Assembly (NCBI GenBank): GCA_900542425.1 | Contig: UQNQ01000024.1 | Span: forward strand, 1-24,706 | DNA from: an uncultured Eubacteriales bacterium | GTDB taxonomy: Bacteria > Bacillota > Clostridia > Oscillospirales > CAG-272 | Reading direction: 5' to 3' | DNA: 24,706 nucleotides | In this document: in pieces, positions 7,016-15,234 of the stretch | How positions within the stretch are numbered: position 1 is the stretch's first letter | Layout of the letters: each line of letters starts with the position of its first letter | Made by a program: the position numbers and the translations under genes | Notes under the pieces: model-generated | The model's input: only the letters and a program-made list of their open reading frames with translations | Told to the model about the DNA's origin: nothing | Database searches by the model: none

Positions 7016-9484
7016 TTAGACTCCATTTTTAGAGCGGCGCATTTTTTCGATGGTAGTGAAATTATGCGTCGGGGTATAGCCTGCAATCGGCATGATTTTT
7101 TCATGAATAGCGTCGATAATCGTATCTGCCTGCGGGAAGAAGTATTTCTCCAGCTCATGAGCGGGAGTGATCCAGTTGCGGGAGGCGACAACGACCGGCG
7201 GCGCGTCGAGATAATCAAACGCAAATTCCGCGATATTGGACGCCATGTCACGCATGACAGAGCCTCTCTCGCATGCATCGCCGACAAGGACAATCTTTCC
7301 TGTTTTCTTGACCGATTCGATGACTTTTTCATAATCGAACGGCACGATGGAACGTGCGTCAATGACCTCTGCGGAGATACCATATTGTTCCTCAAGAATT
7401 TTTGCGGCTTCCAGTGCACGGTAAAGCACAGCGCCTATGGTAAGGATCGTAATATCCTTGCCGGGTTTCTTAACATCCGGGTCTCCGATACGGACCTCAT
7501 AAGTGCCTTCCGGAACACCGCCTTCATGGAATTCTTCACCCTTATCATAAATGCGCTGGCTCTCGAAGAAGATAACGGGGTCTGTTCCGTTCAGCGCAGC
7601 AGTCATGAGACCTTTGGCATCATAAGGTGTTGCAGGAAATACGACTTTCAGTCCCGGAATATGTGCTGTGAGCGCTGTCCAGTCCTGACTGTGCTGTGCA
7701 CCGTATTTGGAACCGACGGAAACGCGGAGTACGATGGGCATTTTGAGAATACCGGCACTCATCGATTGCCATTTTGCGATCTGATTGAAAATTTCATCGC
7801 CGGCGCAGCCGATAAAGTCTGCGTACATGAGCTCTACGATGGCACGCCCGCCGCACATGGCATAGCCGACAGCGGAGCCGACGATAGCAGCTTCAGAAAT
7901 CGGTGCATTAAAGAAACGATAGTAGGGAACCGCTTCGGTCATTTTCTTGTAAACGCCGAAAGCACCGCCCCAGTCACGGTTATCTTCGCCATAAACGATC
8001 AGTGTAGGATCCTCATAGAATTTGTCAATGATCGGCTCAAACAGTCCGTCACAAATGTTATAGCGCTTCATTTTGGAGACAGGCTTGCCTTCGCTGTCAA
8101 ATGCAGAACGGATTTTGCCTGCGATATCTTTGACGCGCGGCACTTCTTCTTTCGGCATCAGCATTTCCGGCGTTCTGTCATCAAGTTTCGGCTTTGTCTC
8201 GTTGGAGAACATAATGGATTCAATGGCATCCGGATTTTTATCAAGATCCATACGGGGAGAAATGCTGTCGTCAATCGCCATTTTGCAGATTTTGGTCATG
8301 CGGCGGACAATCATATCATGGATAGCGTCCAGCTCGGATTCCGAAGCGATACCGCCGAGGACCAGTTTTTCGCGGTAAGCTTTGATAGGATCGGCTGCTT
8401 TCCAGGCTTCGATTTCCTCGGGTGTACGGTAGGTAGAGGAATCAGACGGAGAGTGACCGGATACACGATAGGTAACAACTTCAAGCAGCGCCGGACCTTC
8501 TCCGCGTACCAAAAGTTCTTTCTTTCTGGCAAATGCGTCAATGACAGCGAGCGGATCATATCCGTTGACACGTTCTGCATGCATTTGTTCCGGATTGACG
8601 CCGGCACCGATTCTGGCAGCCATTTTCCAGCCCATGGTTTCACCGACGGTCTGTCCGCCCATACCGTAATGGTTGTTGAAGATGTTGAAAAGGATCGGCA
8701 TACCGCCGTCACGATCCCAAAGCTCACGGATTTGATCCATGGCAGACATATTCAATGCCTCCAGCACAGGACCGCGTCCCATTGCACCATCCCCGCAGTT
8801 GGCGACGACAATGCCTTTTTTGGCGTTGCTCTTTTTATAAAGCGCCGCTCCGAGCGCGATGCCGGCAGAACCGCCGACAATGGCATTGTTCGGGAAGATA
8901 CCGAACGGAATAAAGAACGCATGCATGGAACCGCCAAGACCGCGGTTAAAGCCCGTGGTTCTCGCAAAAATTTCCGCAAGCGCACCGTAGAGAAGGAAAT
9001 CAATGGCAAGCTCTTTGACGTTGCCGGGGACTTCTTCTTTTCCCTCAACCACTTTCAGAATAGAGCCGCCGAGAAAATCTTTCATAATGGTATAGAGCTC
9101 GCTGTCGGAAAGCTTATGGATAGCAGAAAGTCCTTTGGCAAGAATTTCACCGTGGCTTCTGTGGGAACCAAAGGTGAAGTCATTGATATCAAGACAATAA
9201 GCTTCACCGACGGCGGAAGCCTCTTGACCGATAGAAAGGTGTGCGGGACCTGGGTTGGAATATTCTACACCATTGTAAACGCTTTTTGTCTTGATGTCAT
9301 TGAGCATCGTTTCAAATTCGCGGATGACCGCCATATCACGGTAAATGCGAAGAAAATCACTCTTGGAATAGATTTTTTTCTCATCATCCAGTGTTAGGTT
9401 ATATTGGCATACGGGAATATCCTGAAATTTAATGTATCCGGGTTCAAATACTTTTTTCGGATCGACATATTGACTTTTTGGCAT
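7016..9484 (-). CDS. Fused alpha-beta E1 component of a 2-oxoacid dehydrogenase complex
   Basis: 822 aa. The N-terminal half (about 40-430) is E1-alpha: HRSHGE at 108-113, NRGLGGSMH at 180-188, and the thiamine diphosphate/Mg motif GDGAMGRG (231-238) closing with FNN at 269-271. The C-terminal half (about 460-815) is E1-beta: YGEDNRDWGGAFGV, ISEAAIVGSAVGYAM, GAQHSQDW, GDACERGSV. It decarboxylates a 2-oxoacid and transfers the acyl group to lipoyl-E2. Most E1 heterotetramers use two genes; here both are one chain. A small insertion (RELWDRDGG) sits inside the cofactor region. The ATG at 9484 has GGGAAAGTGAG upstream. It is the last gene of the deoR-E2-E3-E1 operon. Substrate (pyruvate, acetoin, branched-chain or other) cannot be assigned. 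Confidence 0.9.
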   Translation of the reverse strand: MPKSQYVDPKKVFEPGYIKFQDIPVCQYNLTLDDEKKIYSKSDFLRIYRDMAVIREFETMLNDIKTKSVYNGVEYSNPGPAHLSIGQEASAVGEAYCLDINDFTFGSHRSHGEILAKGLSAIHKLSDSELYTIMKDFLGGSILKVVEGKEEVPGNVKELAIDFLLYGALAEIFARTTGFNRGLGGSMHAFFIPFGIFPNNAIVGGSAGIALGAALYKKSNAKKGIVVANCGDGAMGRGPVLEALNMSAMDQIRELWDRDGGMPILFNIFNNHYGMGGQTVGETMGWKMAARIGAGVNPEQMHAERVNGYDPLAVIDAFARKKELLVRGEGPALLEVVTYRVSGHSPSDSSTYRTPEEIEAWKAADPIKAYREKLVLGGIASESELDAIHDMIVRRMTKICKMAIDDSISPRMDLDKNPDAIESIMFSNETKPKLDDRTPEMLMPKEEVPRVKDIAGKIRSAFDSEGKPVSKMKRYNICDGLFEPIIDKFYEDPTLIVYGEDNRDWGGAFGVYKKMTEAVPYYRFFNAPISEAAIVGSAVGYAMCGGRAIVELMYADFIGCAGDEIFNQIAKWQSMSAGILKMPIVLRVSVGSKYGAQHSQDWTALTAHIPGLKVVFPATPYDAKGLMTAALNGTDPVIFFESQRIYDKGEEFHEGGVPEGTYEVRIGDPDVKKPGKDITILTIGAVLYRALEAAKILEEQYGISAEVIDARSIVPFDYEKVIESVKKTGKIVLVGDACERGSVMRDMASNIAEFAFDYLDAPPVVVASRNWITPAHELEKYFFPQADTIIDAIHEKIMPIAGYTPTHNFTTIEKMRRSKNGV

Positions 9485-9571
9485 AATAAACTCACTTTCC
9501 CGGCAGAGAAAAGATTTTTACGGGAATGGACGCTGCCGTCGCCGCATCTCCGGAATTCGCATAAGGGTATA

Positions 9572-10933
9572 TTAAATCATGAACATTGCTTCCCGAATGA
9601 CCTCACATACTGTGGGGTGAGGGAATACAAGCTTTTTCACATCGTCTACACGCATTTCCTTTTCCACCATCATGGCAGCGCCGTAAATGATTTCGGAGGC
9701 GTAATTTCCGATCATGTGAACGCCGAGAAGTGTTTTGTGATTTTTATCCACGACAAGTTTTACAATGCCGTCGCCGCCTTCGTTTTCTGCGATATAACGT
9801 CCGCTGTATTTCAGTGTGACGGAAGTACATATGGCGTCAAGTCCCTTTGCTTTGATGCTCTCAGAGGTTTCACCGACGCAGGCGACTTCTGGATTTGTAT
9901 AGATGACGGACGGAATGGAGAGATAATTGACACGTTCATGTCCGCCAAGCATATTGGCAAGTGCAACCTCGCCCTCACGATAAGCGGTATGTGCCAGCAT
10001 CGATTTGCCGTTTACATCTCCGGCAGCGTATACACCCGGTACACTGGTTTGACAGTATTCATCTGTGACAACGGCGCCTCTGTCCATGACCACACCGATG
10101 GATTCAAGTCCGATACCGGCGGTATTGGCACGGCGTCCTATGGCAACAAGCACTTTGTCCGCGGAAACGGATTCTGTCTTGCCGTCTTTTTCATAGGTTA
10201 CGGCGCCGTTTCCGACTGCCGTTACTTTGGCGCCCAAAATGAATTCCACGCCTTTTTTCTGATAATTGCGAAGCAGAATTTTAGAGATTTCCCCGTCTGT
10301 GGGTCCCGCGATATGGTCAAGCATTTCCACAACCGTGACCTTTACGCCGACAGAATGAAAATAGGAGGCCATTTCGAGTCCGATGACGCCGCCGCCGATG
10401 ACGACAAGCGAATGGGGAAGCTCACGCATATCGAGAATTTCACGGTTTGTTACGGCAAAACCGGAAGCAATCGATTCTTTCAGTCCCGGAACAGGAGGGA
10501 CAGCCGCATTGGAGCCGGTACAAATTAGTAATTTTGATGCTTGATATTCTTTTCCGTTCGCAGTAACACGGAAGAGTTGACCATCACGCCCGGTAATGGT
10601 TCCGAAGGCGGAGATGACTTCCACGCCGGCTTTTTTCAGTCTACCGCCGACACCGGAAACAAGCGTTCCGACAACCTTGTCCTTACGTCCGACAACAAAG
10701 GCATGATCGATGGCGGCCCCGGAGCAGGTTACTCCGTAAGCCTCTCCGTGTTTGGTATAGTCATAAATTTTTGCGCTGTAAAGAAGTGTCTTGGTCGGCA
10801 CGCAGCCTTCGTTCAGGCAGACCCCGCCGAGCGCTTTTCCTTCAAAAAGCAATGTTTTTAACCCACTGTGCGCCGCACGTTCTGCCGCGTTATAGCCGGC
10901 AGGACCGCCGCCCAGCACAATCAAATCATACAT
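9572..10933 (-). CDS. lpdA: Dihydrolipoyl dehydrogenase (E3)
   Basis: 453 aa, flavoprotein disulfide reductase. FAD-binding GGGPAGYNAA at 8-17; redox-active disulfide Cys39/Cys44 in GGVCLNEGCVPTK; NAD-binding GGGVIGLEMAS; second FAD motif YAAGDVNG; and the C-terminal His439/Glu444 pair (HPTVCE) that acts as the catalytic base. It reoxidises dihydrolipoyl-E2 and makes NADH. There is no N-terminal lipoyl domain, unlike some clostridial E3 proteins. ATG 10933 has AAGAAAGGA upstream. It lies 42 nt after the E2 gene and 87 nt before the E1 gene, with no terminator in either gap. Confidence 0.95.
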   Translation of the reverse strand: MYDLIVLGGGPAGYNAAERAAHSGLKTLLFEGKALGGVCLNEGCVPTKTLLYSAKIYDYTKHGEAYGVTCSGAAIDHAFVVGRKDKVVGTLVSGVGGRLKKAGVEVISAFGTITGRDGQLFRVTANGKEYQASKLLICTGSNAAVPPVPGLKESIASGFAVTNREILDMRELPHSLVVIGGGVIGLEMASYFHSVGVKVTVVEMLDHIAGPTDGEISKILLRNYQKKGVEFILGAKVTAVGNGAVTYEKDGKTESVSADKVLVAIGRRANTAGIGLESIGVVMDRGAVVTDEYCQTSVPGVYAAGDVNGKSMLAHTAYREGEVALANMLGGHERVNYLSIPSVIYTNPEVACVGETSESIKAKGLDAICTSVTLKYSGRYIAENEGGDGIVKLVVDKNHKTLLGVHMIGNYASEIIYGAAMMVEKEMRVDDVKKLVFPHPTVCEVIREAMFMI

Positions 10934-10975
10934 AATTTATCCTTTCTTCGGTTGATTGCTGTTTTTGGAGCAATT

Positions 10976-12310
10976 TTATTTTACAAGCAGAAGATTGAAA
11001 TTCTCCAGTGCCGTGCAAAGTTCATGCAGGAACCGTGCGGCCGGAGCCCCATCAAGTGCTCTGTGATCAAATGTCAGAGAAAGCGGAATGCACGGATAGA
11101 AAACCGGAGCGCCGGATACTTCTTTGACACGTTTTGTGAGCGAGCATACGCCGAGAATGCCGGTTTGTGGCGGATTGATAACAGGCGTGAAGCTTTCGAT
11201 TCCCGTCGGACCTAGATTGCTGACGGTAAAGGAGGCGCCCTTCAGCTTGTCGGGGCTGATAGTGCCGGCTTGCGCTTCCTTGATAATTTCCTTTGACGCT
11301 TTGGCAAGATCGGAAAGAGAGAGCTTGTCGGCGTCGAAAATGGTGGGAACCATCAGTCCGCGTTCGGTATCTACCGCGACGCCCATATGAACACCGTCGA
11401 AATAGCGTATCGTTTCACCAAGATAATGTGCGTTGAGATCCTTATGTTTTTTCAGAATTTTTGCCGCAGCGAAGAGAATCATATCATTAATGGTAACGTT
11501 TCCGATTCCCATTGCTTCACCGCCCGTCTTGATTGCCGCACGCAGATTCATGATAGCTGTCGCGTCGAAAGAGGCGTTCAGGGTAAGTTGTGCCATCTCA
11601 GACAGGGAGGCGTGCATGGATTTGGCGATTACCTTGCGGATTTGCGGTAATTTTACATCGGTATAGCCTGTGGCGGAAGCTGCGGGAGCGGCAGCCGTAT
11701 CGGGTGTTGGCGTGACAGGTGCCTCCGGTGCCGGAACAGCTTCCTTTTTGACAGCCGGCATATCGCCTTTCAAATAGGCTTCGGCATTTGCTGCTGAGGT
11801 AACAAATCCCGCGTCAAGAGCACGGACAACATCGCGTTCAATAATTCTGCCTTCCGGACCTGTCGGAGTAATGCGGGAGATGTCCGCATCCGTTTTGAGT
11901 ACAAGATTTTTTGCACGTGGTGAGATTTTCAGTTTATCCGAGGTGGATTCCGACGCGGTAGAATCGACTTCTTGTGACGGAGTCGCAGGTGTAGGTTCCG
12001 TGGGGGTTTCACTCTTTGGTTCGGCTGCAGGTGCGGTTTCGGTTTTGCCGACAAGAGCGGAGATGTCTTCTCCTTGCGCACCGATGATACAGACGACATC
12101 GAGACACGGAACTTCGTCGCCTTCTCCGGCGAGAATTTTCAAAAGGGTTCCTTCGACCTCCGATACCTCGTCGAATGCGGATTTGTCGGTCTCATAGGAA
12201 AAAAGCACGTCGCCTTTTGCAACCTTATCTCCTACTTGTTTTGACCATGACGTAATGATACAGCTTTCCACGCTTTGACCTTGTCTCGGCATGATGACAG
12301 CAGTTGCCAT
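10976..12310 (-). CDS. Lipoyl-dependent acyltransferase (E2) of a 2-oxoacid dehydrogenase complex
   Basis: 444 aa with the classical E2 order. A single lipoyl domain (1-80) carries Lys43 in ETDKSAF. A Pro/Ala/Thr/Glu-rich linker follows (about 90-125), then the peripheral subunit-binding domain (about 127-162, KISPRAKNL...GPEGRIIERDV), a second Pro/Ala linker (about 185-215) and the acyltransferase core to the end. The active-site motif HRALDG puts His416 and Asp420 at the catalytic positions. It forms the core of the complex whose E3 and E1 genes follow. ATG 12310 has a GGAG upstream. No lipoate ligase or lipoyl synthase is encoded in the window, so lipoylation must come from elsewhere. Confidence 0.95.
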   Translation of the reverse strand: MATAVIMPRQGQSVESCIITSWSKQVGDKVAKGDVLFSYETDKSAFDEVSEVEGTLLKILAGEGDEVPCLDVVCIIGAQGEDISALVGKTETAPAAEPKSETPTEPTPATPSQEVDSTASESTSDKLKISPRAKNLVLKTDADISRITPTGPEGRIIERDVVRALDAGFVTSAANAEAYLKGDMPAVKKEAVPAPEAPVTPTPDTAAAPAASATGYTDVKLPQIRKVIAKSMHASLSEMAQLTLNASFDATAIMNLRAAIKTGGEAMGIGNVTINDMILFAAAKILKKHKDLNAHYLGETIRYFDGVHMGVAVDTERGLMVPTIFDADKLSLSDLAKASKEIIKEAQAGTISPDKLKGASFTVSNLGPTGIESFTPVINPPQTGILGVCSLTKRVKEVSGAPVFYPCIPLSLTFDHRALDGAPAARFLHELCTALENFNLLLVK

Positions 12311-12392
12311 AAAAACTCCATTCCCGGCGGATTGATATTTTTAAATTTTTGCTTCGCAGCCTGCTCCGCCGTGCCTGCTGCGTATAGAGGGG

Positions 12393-13160
12393 TTACTGAA
12401 TTTCCATGATGAGTGCGCTTCCTGATGAAAGATATTCACGATATTCCGCGGGAAGTCCGCCGTCCGTGATCACCGAACATACATCGCCCGGCGTACAGAA
12501 CGTATAGGGCAGACATCGATCGATTTTTTCGCGGTCCATGAGGATAACGACACGACGCGCTCTTTTGACAATGTGTCGTTTCAGTTCGCATTCGGAATAA
12601 TTTCCGCAGGTAAATCCTGAGGAAAGTGAGCATCCGGATGGCACAATGAAAGCAAGATCAATGTTGATGTCGTCAATAAAGCGCAATGCCTGCATGCCGG
12701 AAACCGAAAGATTGTCATGATTGATGATTCCGCCCACAATATTGACCATAATTCGCTGCTTTTTTGCAAGTTCAAGTGCGACATGTGGGCTTGTTGTGGT
12801 AATGGTAATCTGAATGTCGGGTACCGCCTCGGCAAGACAGAGTGCTGTTGTTCCGGAATCTATAAAAATCGAACGGCTTTCTGCAATCAATTCCGCTGCT
12901 TTATCGGCGATTTTTGATTTTCCCTCCGGATTTTCAGACAGTCGCTTGCCGAACGCATCTTCCATGGAGGTTTTGATAAATTTCATGGATTTTGCGCCGC
13001 CACGTACTTTGATAAGCTCTCCCCGCTCCTCCAAAAGGTTGATGTCGCGCCGCAGCGTCATGCTTGTAACATCCGGAAACATCGCTTCCAGCTCTGCAAG
13101 TGAGACAAATGGCTTTTCCGACAGAAGGTCTTGAATGCGTTTTCTTCTGTTTTCCGGCAT
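12393..13160 (-). CDS. DeoR/GlpR-family transcriptional regulator
   Basis: 255 aa from ATG 13160, which has AAAGGAGG 5 nt upstream; the longer frame to 13223 has no ribosome-binding site. The N-terminal DeoR helix-turn-helix is typical (SLAELEAMF...TSMTLRRDINLLEERGELIKVRGGA, about 20-56). The C-terminal DeoRC sensor domain holds FIDSGTT at 99-105, the phosphate-binding loop that senses phosphorylated sugars in this family. It is the first gene of the 2-oxoacid dehydrogenase operon (82 nt before E2), so it probably represses or tunes its own operon. A sugar-phosphate effector would be unusual for a dehydrogenase complex; the true ligand is unknown. Confidence 0.92.
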   Translation of the reverse strand: MPENRRKRIQDLLSEKPFVSLAELEAMFPDVTSMTLRRDINLLEERGELIKVRGGAKSMKFIKTSMEDAFGKRLSENPEGKSKIADKAAELIAESRSIFIDSGTTALCLAEAVPDIQITITTTSPHVALELAKKQRIMVNIVGGIINHDNLSVSGMQALRFIDDINIDLAFIVPSGCSLSSGFTCGNYSECELKRHIVKRARRVVILMDREKIDRCLPYTFCTPGDVCSVITDGGLPAEYREYLSSGSALIMEIQ

Positions 13161-13262
13161 AGCGCCTCCTTTCATCGATGCCGCAAAAGAGCATCCGATA
13201 TGATAGATGACGGCCTTATACATCGATTTTCTGCTGTTAGCCGCCGATTTTTGCCATTGTGA

Positions 13263-13291
13263 ATTATAACACTTTCCATGTTAAATGTCAA
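13263..13291 (-). promoter_or_regulatory. Sigma-A promoter of the deoR-E2-E3-E1 operon
   Basis: On the minus strand TTGACA (13291-13286), 17-bp spacer, TATAAT (13268-13263): perfect consensus. The leader to the regulator ATG is about 95 nt. A strong promoter of this kind suits control by a repressor. Confidence 0.9.
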
Positions 13292-13325
13292 CATAAGGGA
13301 AAGCATTTTTGCATGTTTTTAACAT
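13278..13325. promoter_or_regulatory. Candidate operator: two ATGTT/AACAT inverted repeats
   Basis: ATGTT-N7-AACAT (13278-13294) covers the -35 box and spacer of the operon promoter. A second, tighter ATGTT-TTT-AACAT (13313-13325) lies 18 nt further upstream. Equal half-sites in both suggest one dimeric or tetrameric regulator, most simply the DeoR-type protein encoded next to it. DeoR-family proteins often bind several sites and loop DNA. Confidence 0.5.
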
Positions 13326-13429
13326 CGAATTTACAACTTATCCAAGAAAATATAGTCGATTGGATATCCGCAAAAAGACAAGCAATTCTTAACAATTTAT
13401 AAATATTTTTTAATATTGGCTTAACGCGG

Positions 13430-13458
13430 TTGATTTGCCATAAGGTTTGACTTATAAT
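13430..13458 (+). promoter_or_regulatory. Sigma-A promoter of the membrane protein-ABC transporter operon
   Basis: TTGATT at 13430-13435, 17-bp spacer, TATAAT at 13453-13458, diverging from the deoR operon promoter. The leader of about 70 nt holds a small AAGG-TTTTG-CCTT hairpin of unknown meaning. Confidence 0.8.
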
Positions 13459-13537
13459 GAAATCCATCTCGAGCGGTTTTCATGAAGGTTTTGCCTTAGA
13501 ACGCCGTTTCTATATTTTTTAATTTAAGGAGGAGATT

Positions 13538-14260
13538 ATGACAAAACGCAGGCTGTTTTTCCGCAGACTGAACCGCGGGCTTGCGCTCGGTATCGTCATC
13601 ATTCTTGCCGTAGTGCTTTATACGGTTATCACAGGTCAAATATTCAAAAGCAGTGATAAACCGGAAATCGAAAAAATGGTAAAAGCCTATCTTGCGGACC
13701 TATCCGCATTTCATGAAAACTTCGTGGAGCAGAAATGCGGACATACGCTGACTGATGAAGAAATCCGTGTAAGAATGAAAGAATTTGCAGATTTCACAGA
13801 CGATTATGTCGCTTATAAAAAGAGCGGATTGCTTTACGGTGTCTCGGCACAGAATATCGACGATATGGAGTCGTATTATGAGGAATATTTACAACATGGA
13901 ATTGCAGGAGAAATTCTGTCCCTTACACTGGAGGTGCAGAATACTTCAAATGGAATTACGATGACGAAAACCGGACCAAACAATGCTACCGTATCCGTTT
14001 ATCTGGAAGGCCTTGTGCAGGTACGCGGCATTGAGTACGGCAGCATTTATATCCCGGGAGGCGGAATCCCGGATACCGTATATACGGACGAGGATTTGGG
14101 AGCGGTCGAAGATCCTACGAAGGTGTATGAGGGCAGATGTAACGGTTATATGCGTCTTTATCTTGAGAAGATCGATGGCGAATGGAAAATCGTTTATGCA
14201 GCAGATTGTTATGTCAATATATATGAAACAAGACTTGTGGAAGGAGAAATCGGAGAATGA
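13538..14260 (+). CDS. Membrane-anchored protein of unknown function in an ABC transporter operon
   Basis: 240 aa. A basic N-terminus (MTKRRLFFRRLNR) and one hydrophobic helix at about 14-33 predict a single membrane anchor with the rest outside the cell. The outer part is acidic, with a helical stretch (about 44-115) and then a beta-rich part with Gly/Tyr-rich strands (YGSIYIPGGGIPDTVY, GYMRLYLEKIDGEWKIVYAADCYVNIY), similar in pattern to NTF2-like or DUF4878-like extracellular domains, but no family is recognised with confidence. AAGGAGGAG precedes the ATG by a few nt. Its stop overlaps the start of the ATPase gene (ATGA), so it is translated with the transporter and may be an accessory or sensing part of it. 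Confidence 0.8.
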   Translation: MTKRRLFFRRLNRGLALGIVIILAVVLYTVITGQIFKSSDKPEIEKMVKAYLADLSAFHENFVEQKCGHTLTDEEIRVRMKEFADFTDDYVAYKKSGLLYGVSAQNIDDMESYYEEYLQHGIAGEILSLTLEVQNTSNGITMTKTGPNNATVSVYLEGLVQVRGIEYGSIYIPGGGIPDTVYTDEDLGAVEDPTKVYEGRCNGYMRLYLEKIDGEWKIVYAADCYVNIYETRLVEGEIGE

Positions 14261-15234
14261 GCGTAGAAGCAAATACGAAAAAAAACGTGATGTTTTCAGT
14301 GGAACATCTGTCCAAAAGTCTTGGCGGGCGAGAAATCCTTCATGATATTACGTTTGAGGCGTATGCCGGCGAGGTATTCGGACTTTTGGGCCCTAACGGG
14401 GCGGGGAAAACAACAACGATTAAAATTGCAGTCGGAATGCTGATGCTGGATGACGGAACCATTCGCATTGCCGGTCACGATCTGCGCCGCGAGTACGAAT
14501 CCGCTATGGCGTGCCTCGGCGGAATCGTAGAAAATCCGGAATTTTATAAATACATGAGCGGCTGGGACAATTTGCTCCAGTACGCAAGGGTCCGCCGCAG
14601 AAAAATTGATGAGAAACGAATCCGGGAGGTTGTTCATCTTGTGGGGCTTGAGAACCGTATTCACGACAAGGTAGGAAAATATTCTCTCGGGATGAGGCAG
14701 CGCTTGGGGGTAGCACAGGCGATCATCGGAGATCCCAAGGTGCTGATTCTTGACGAGCCGACAAATGGGCTTGATCCTGCCGGAATTAAAGAACTGCGTG
14801 ATATTTTTAAAAAACTTGCACATGAAAGCGGATGTGCGGTCATTGTTTCAAGCCATTTGATGAGTGAGATGGAAATGATGTGTGACCGTGTCGGTGTCAT
14901 TGTGAACGGGAGCCTGAAATGTGTGAACACAACAGAAGAACTGCTTTCTGCCGCTGCGGCGGACAGCGCGGATTTTATTCTGCGCGTTTCTGATGTGCAG
15001 GCCGCGTATGCTGCTCTGGAATTTCTTGACGAAAAATGCCGGAACATTACCGATGAAGGAACTCTTGAGGTTATTGTTCCGAAGGAGGGCGCCGACACGC
15101 TTATGGCGCGGATCAATCGTACCGTGATGTCGGCGGGAATCGAGCTTTACACAGTTTCCGCAAAGGAAAACAAGAAGCTTGAAGACGTGTTTATTCAAAT
15201 GACGGGAATCGAAGGGGGTGGCCAGATTGCATAA
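14257..15234 (+). CDS. ABC transporter ATP-binding protein (ABC-2 exporter type)
   Basis: 325 aa. Walker A GPNGAGKTT at 45-53, signature SLGMRQR from 143, Walker B VLILDEP from 162, D-loop GLDPAG, and H-loop His200 in SSHLMSEME. The C-terminal about 90 residues form the regulatory extension usual for CcmA/NatA-like ATPases of antibiotic or bacteriocin exporters. It starts inside the stop of the preceding gene and ends 8 nt into the permease gene, so the three are translationally coupled. Substrate unknown; resistance/immunity and lipid or peptide export are the usual roles of this class. Confidence 0.93.
   Translation: MSVEANTKKNVMFSVEHLSKSLGGREILHDITFEAYAGEVFGLLGPNGAGKTTTIKIAVGMLMLDDGTIRIAGHDLRREYESAMACLGGIVENPEFYKYMSGWDNLLQYARVRRRKIDEKRIREVVHLVGLENRIHDKVGKYSLGMRQRLGVAQAIIGDPKVLILDEPTNGLDPAGIKELRDIFKKLAHESGCAVIVSSHLMSEMEMMCDRVGVIVNGSLKCVNTTEELLSAAAADSADFILRVSDVQAAYAALEFLDEKCRNITDEGTLEVIVPKEGADTLMARINRTVMSAGIELYTVSAKENKKLEDVFIQMTGIEGGGQIA

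Noticed and set aside
6983..9397. 804-codon plus-strand frame opposite the E1 gene
   Set aside because: Antisense shadow: the protein is rich in Cys, His and Arg with no motif, while the minus strand encodes a complete E1 with cofactor motifs.
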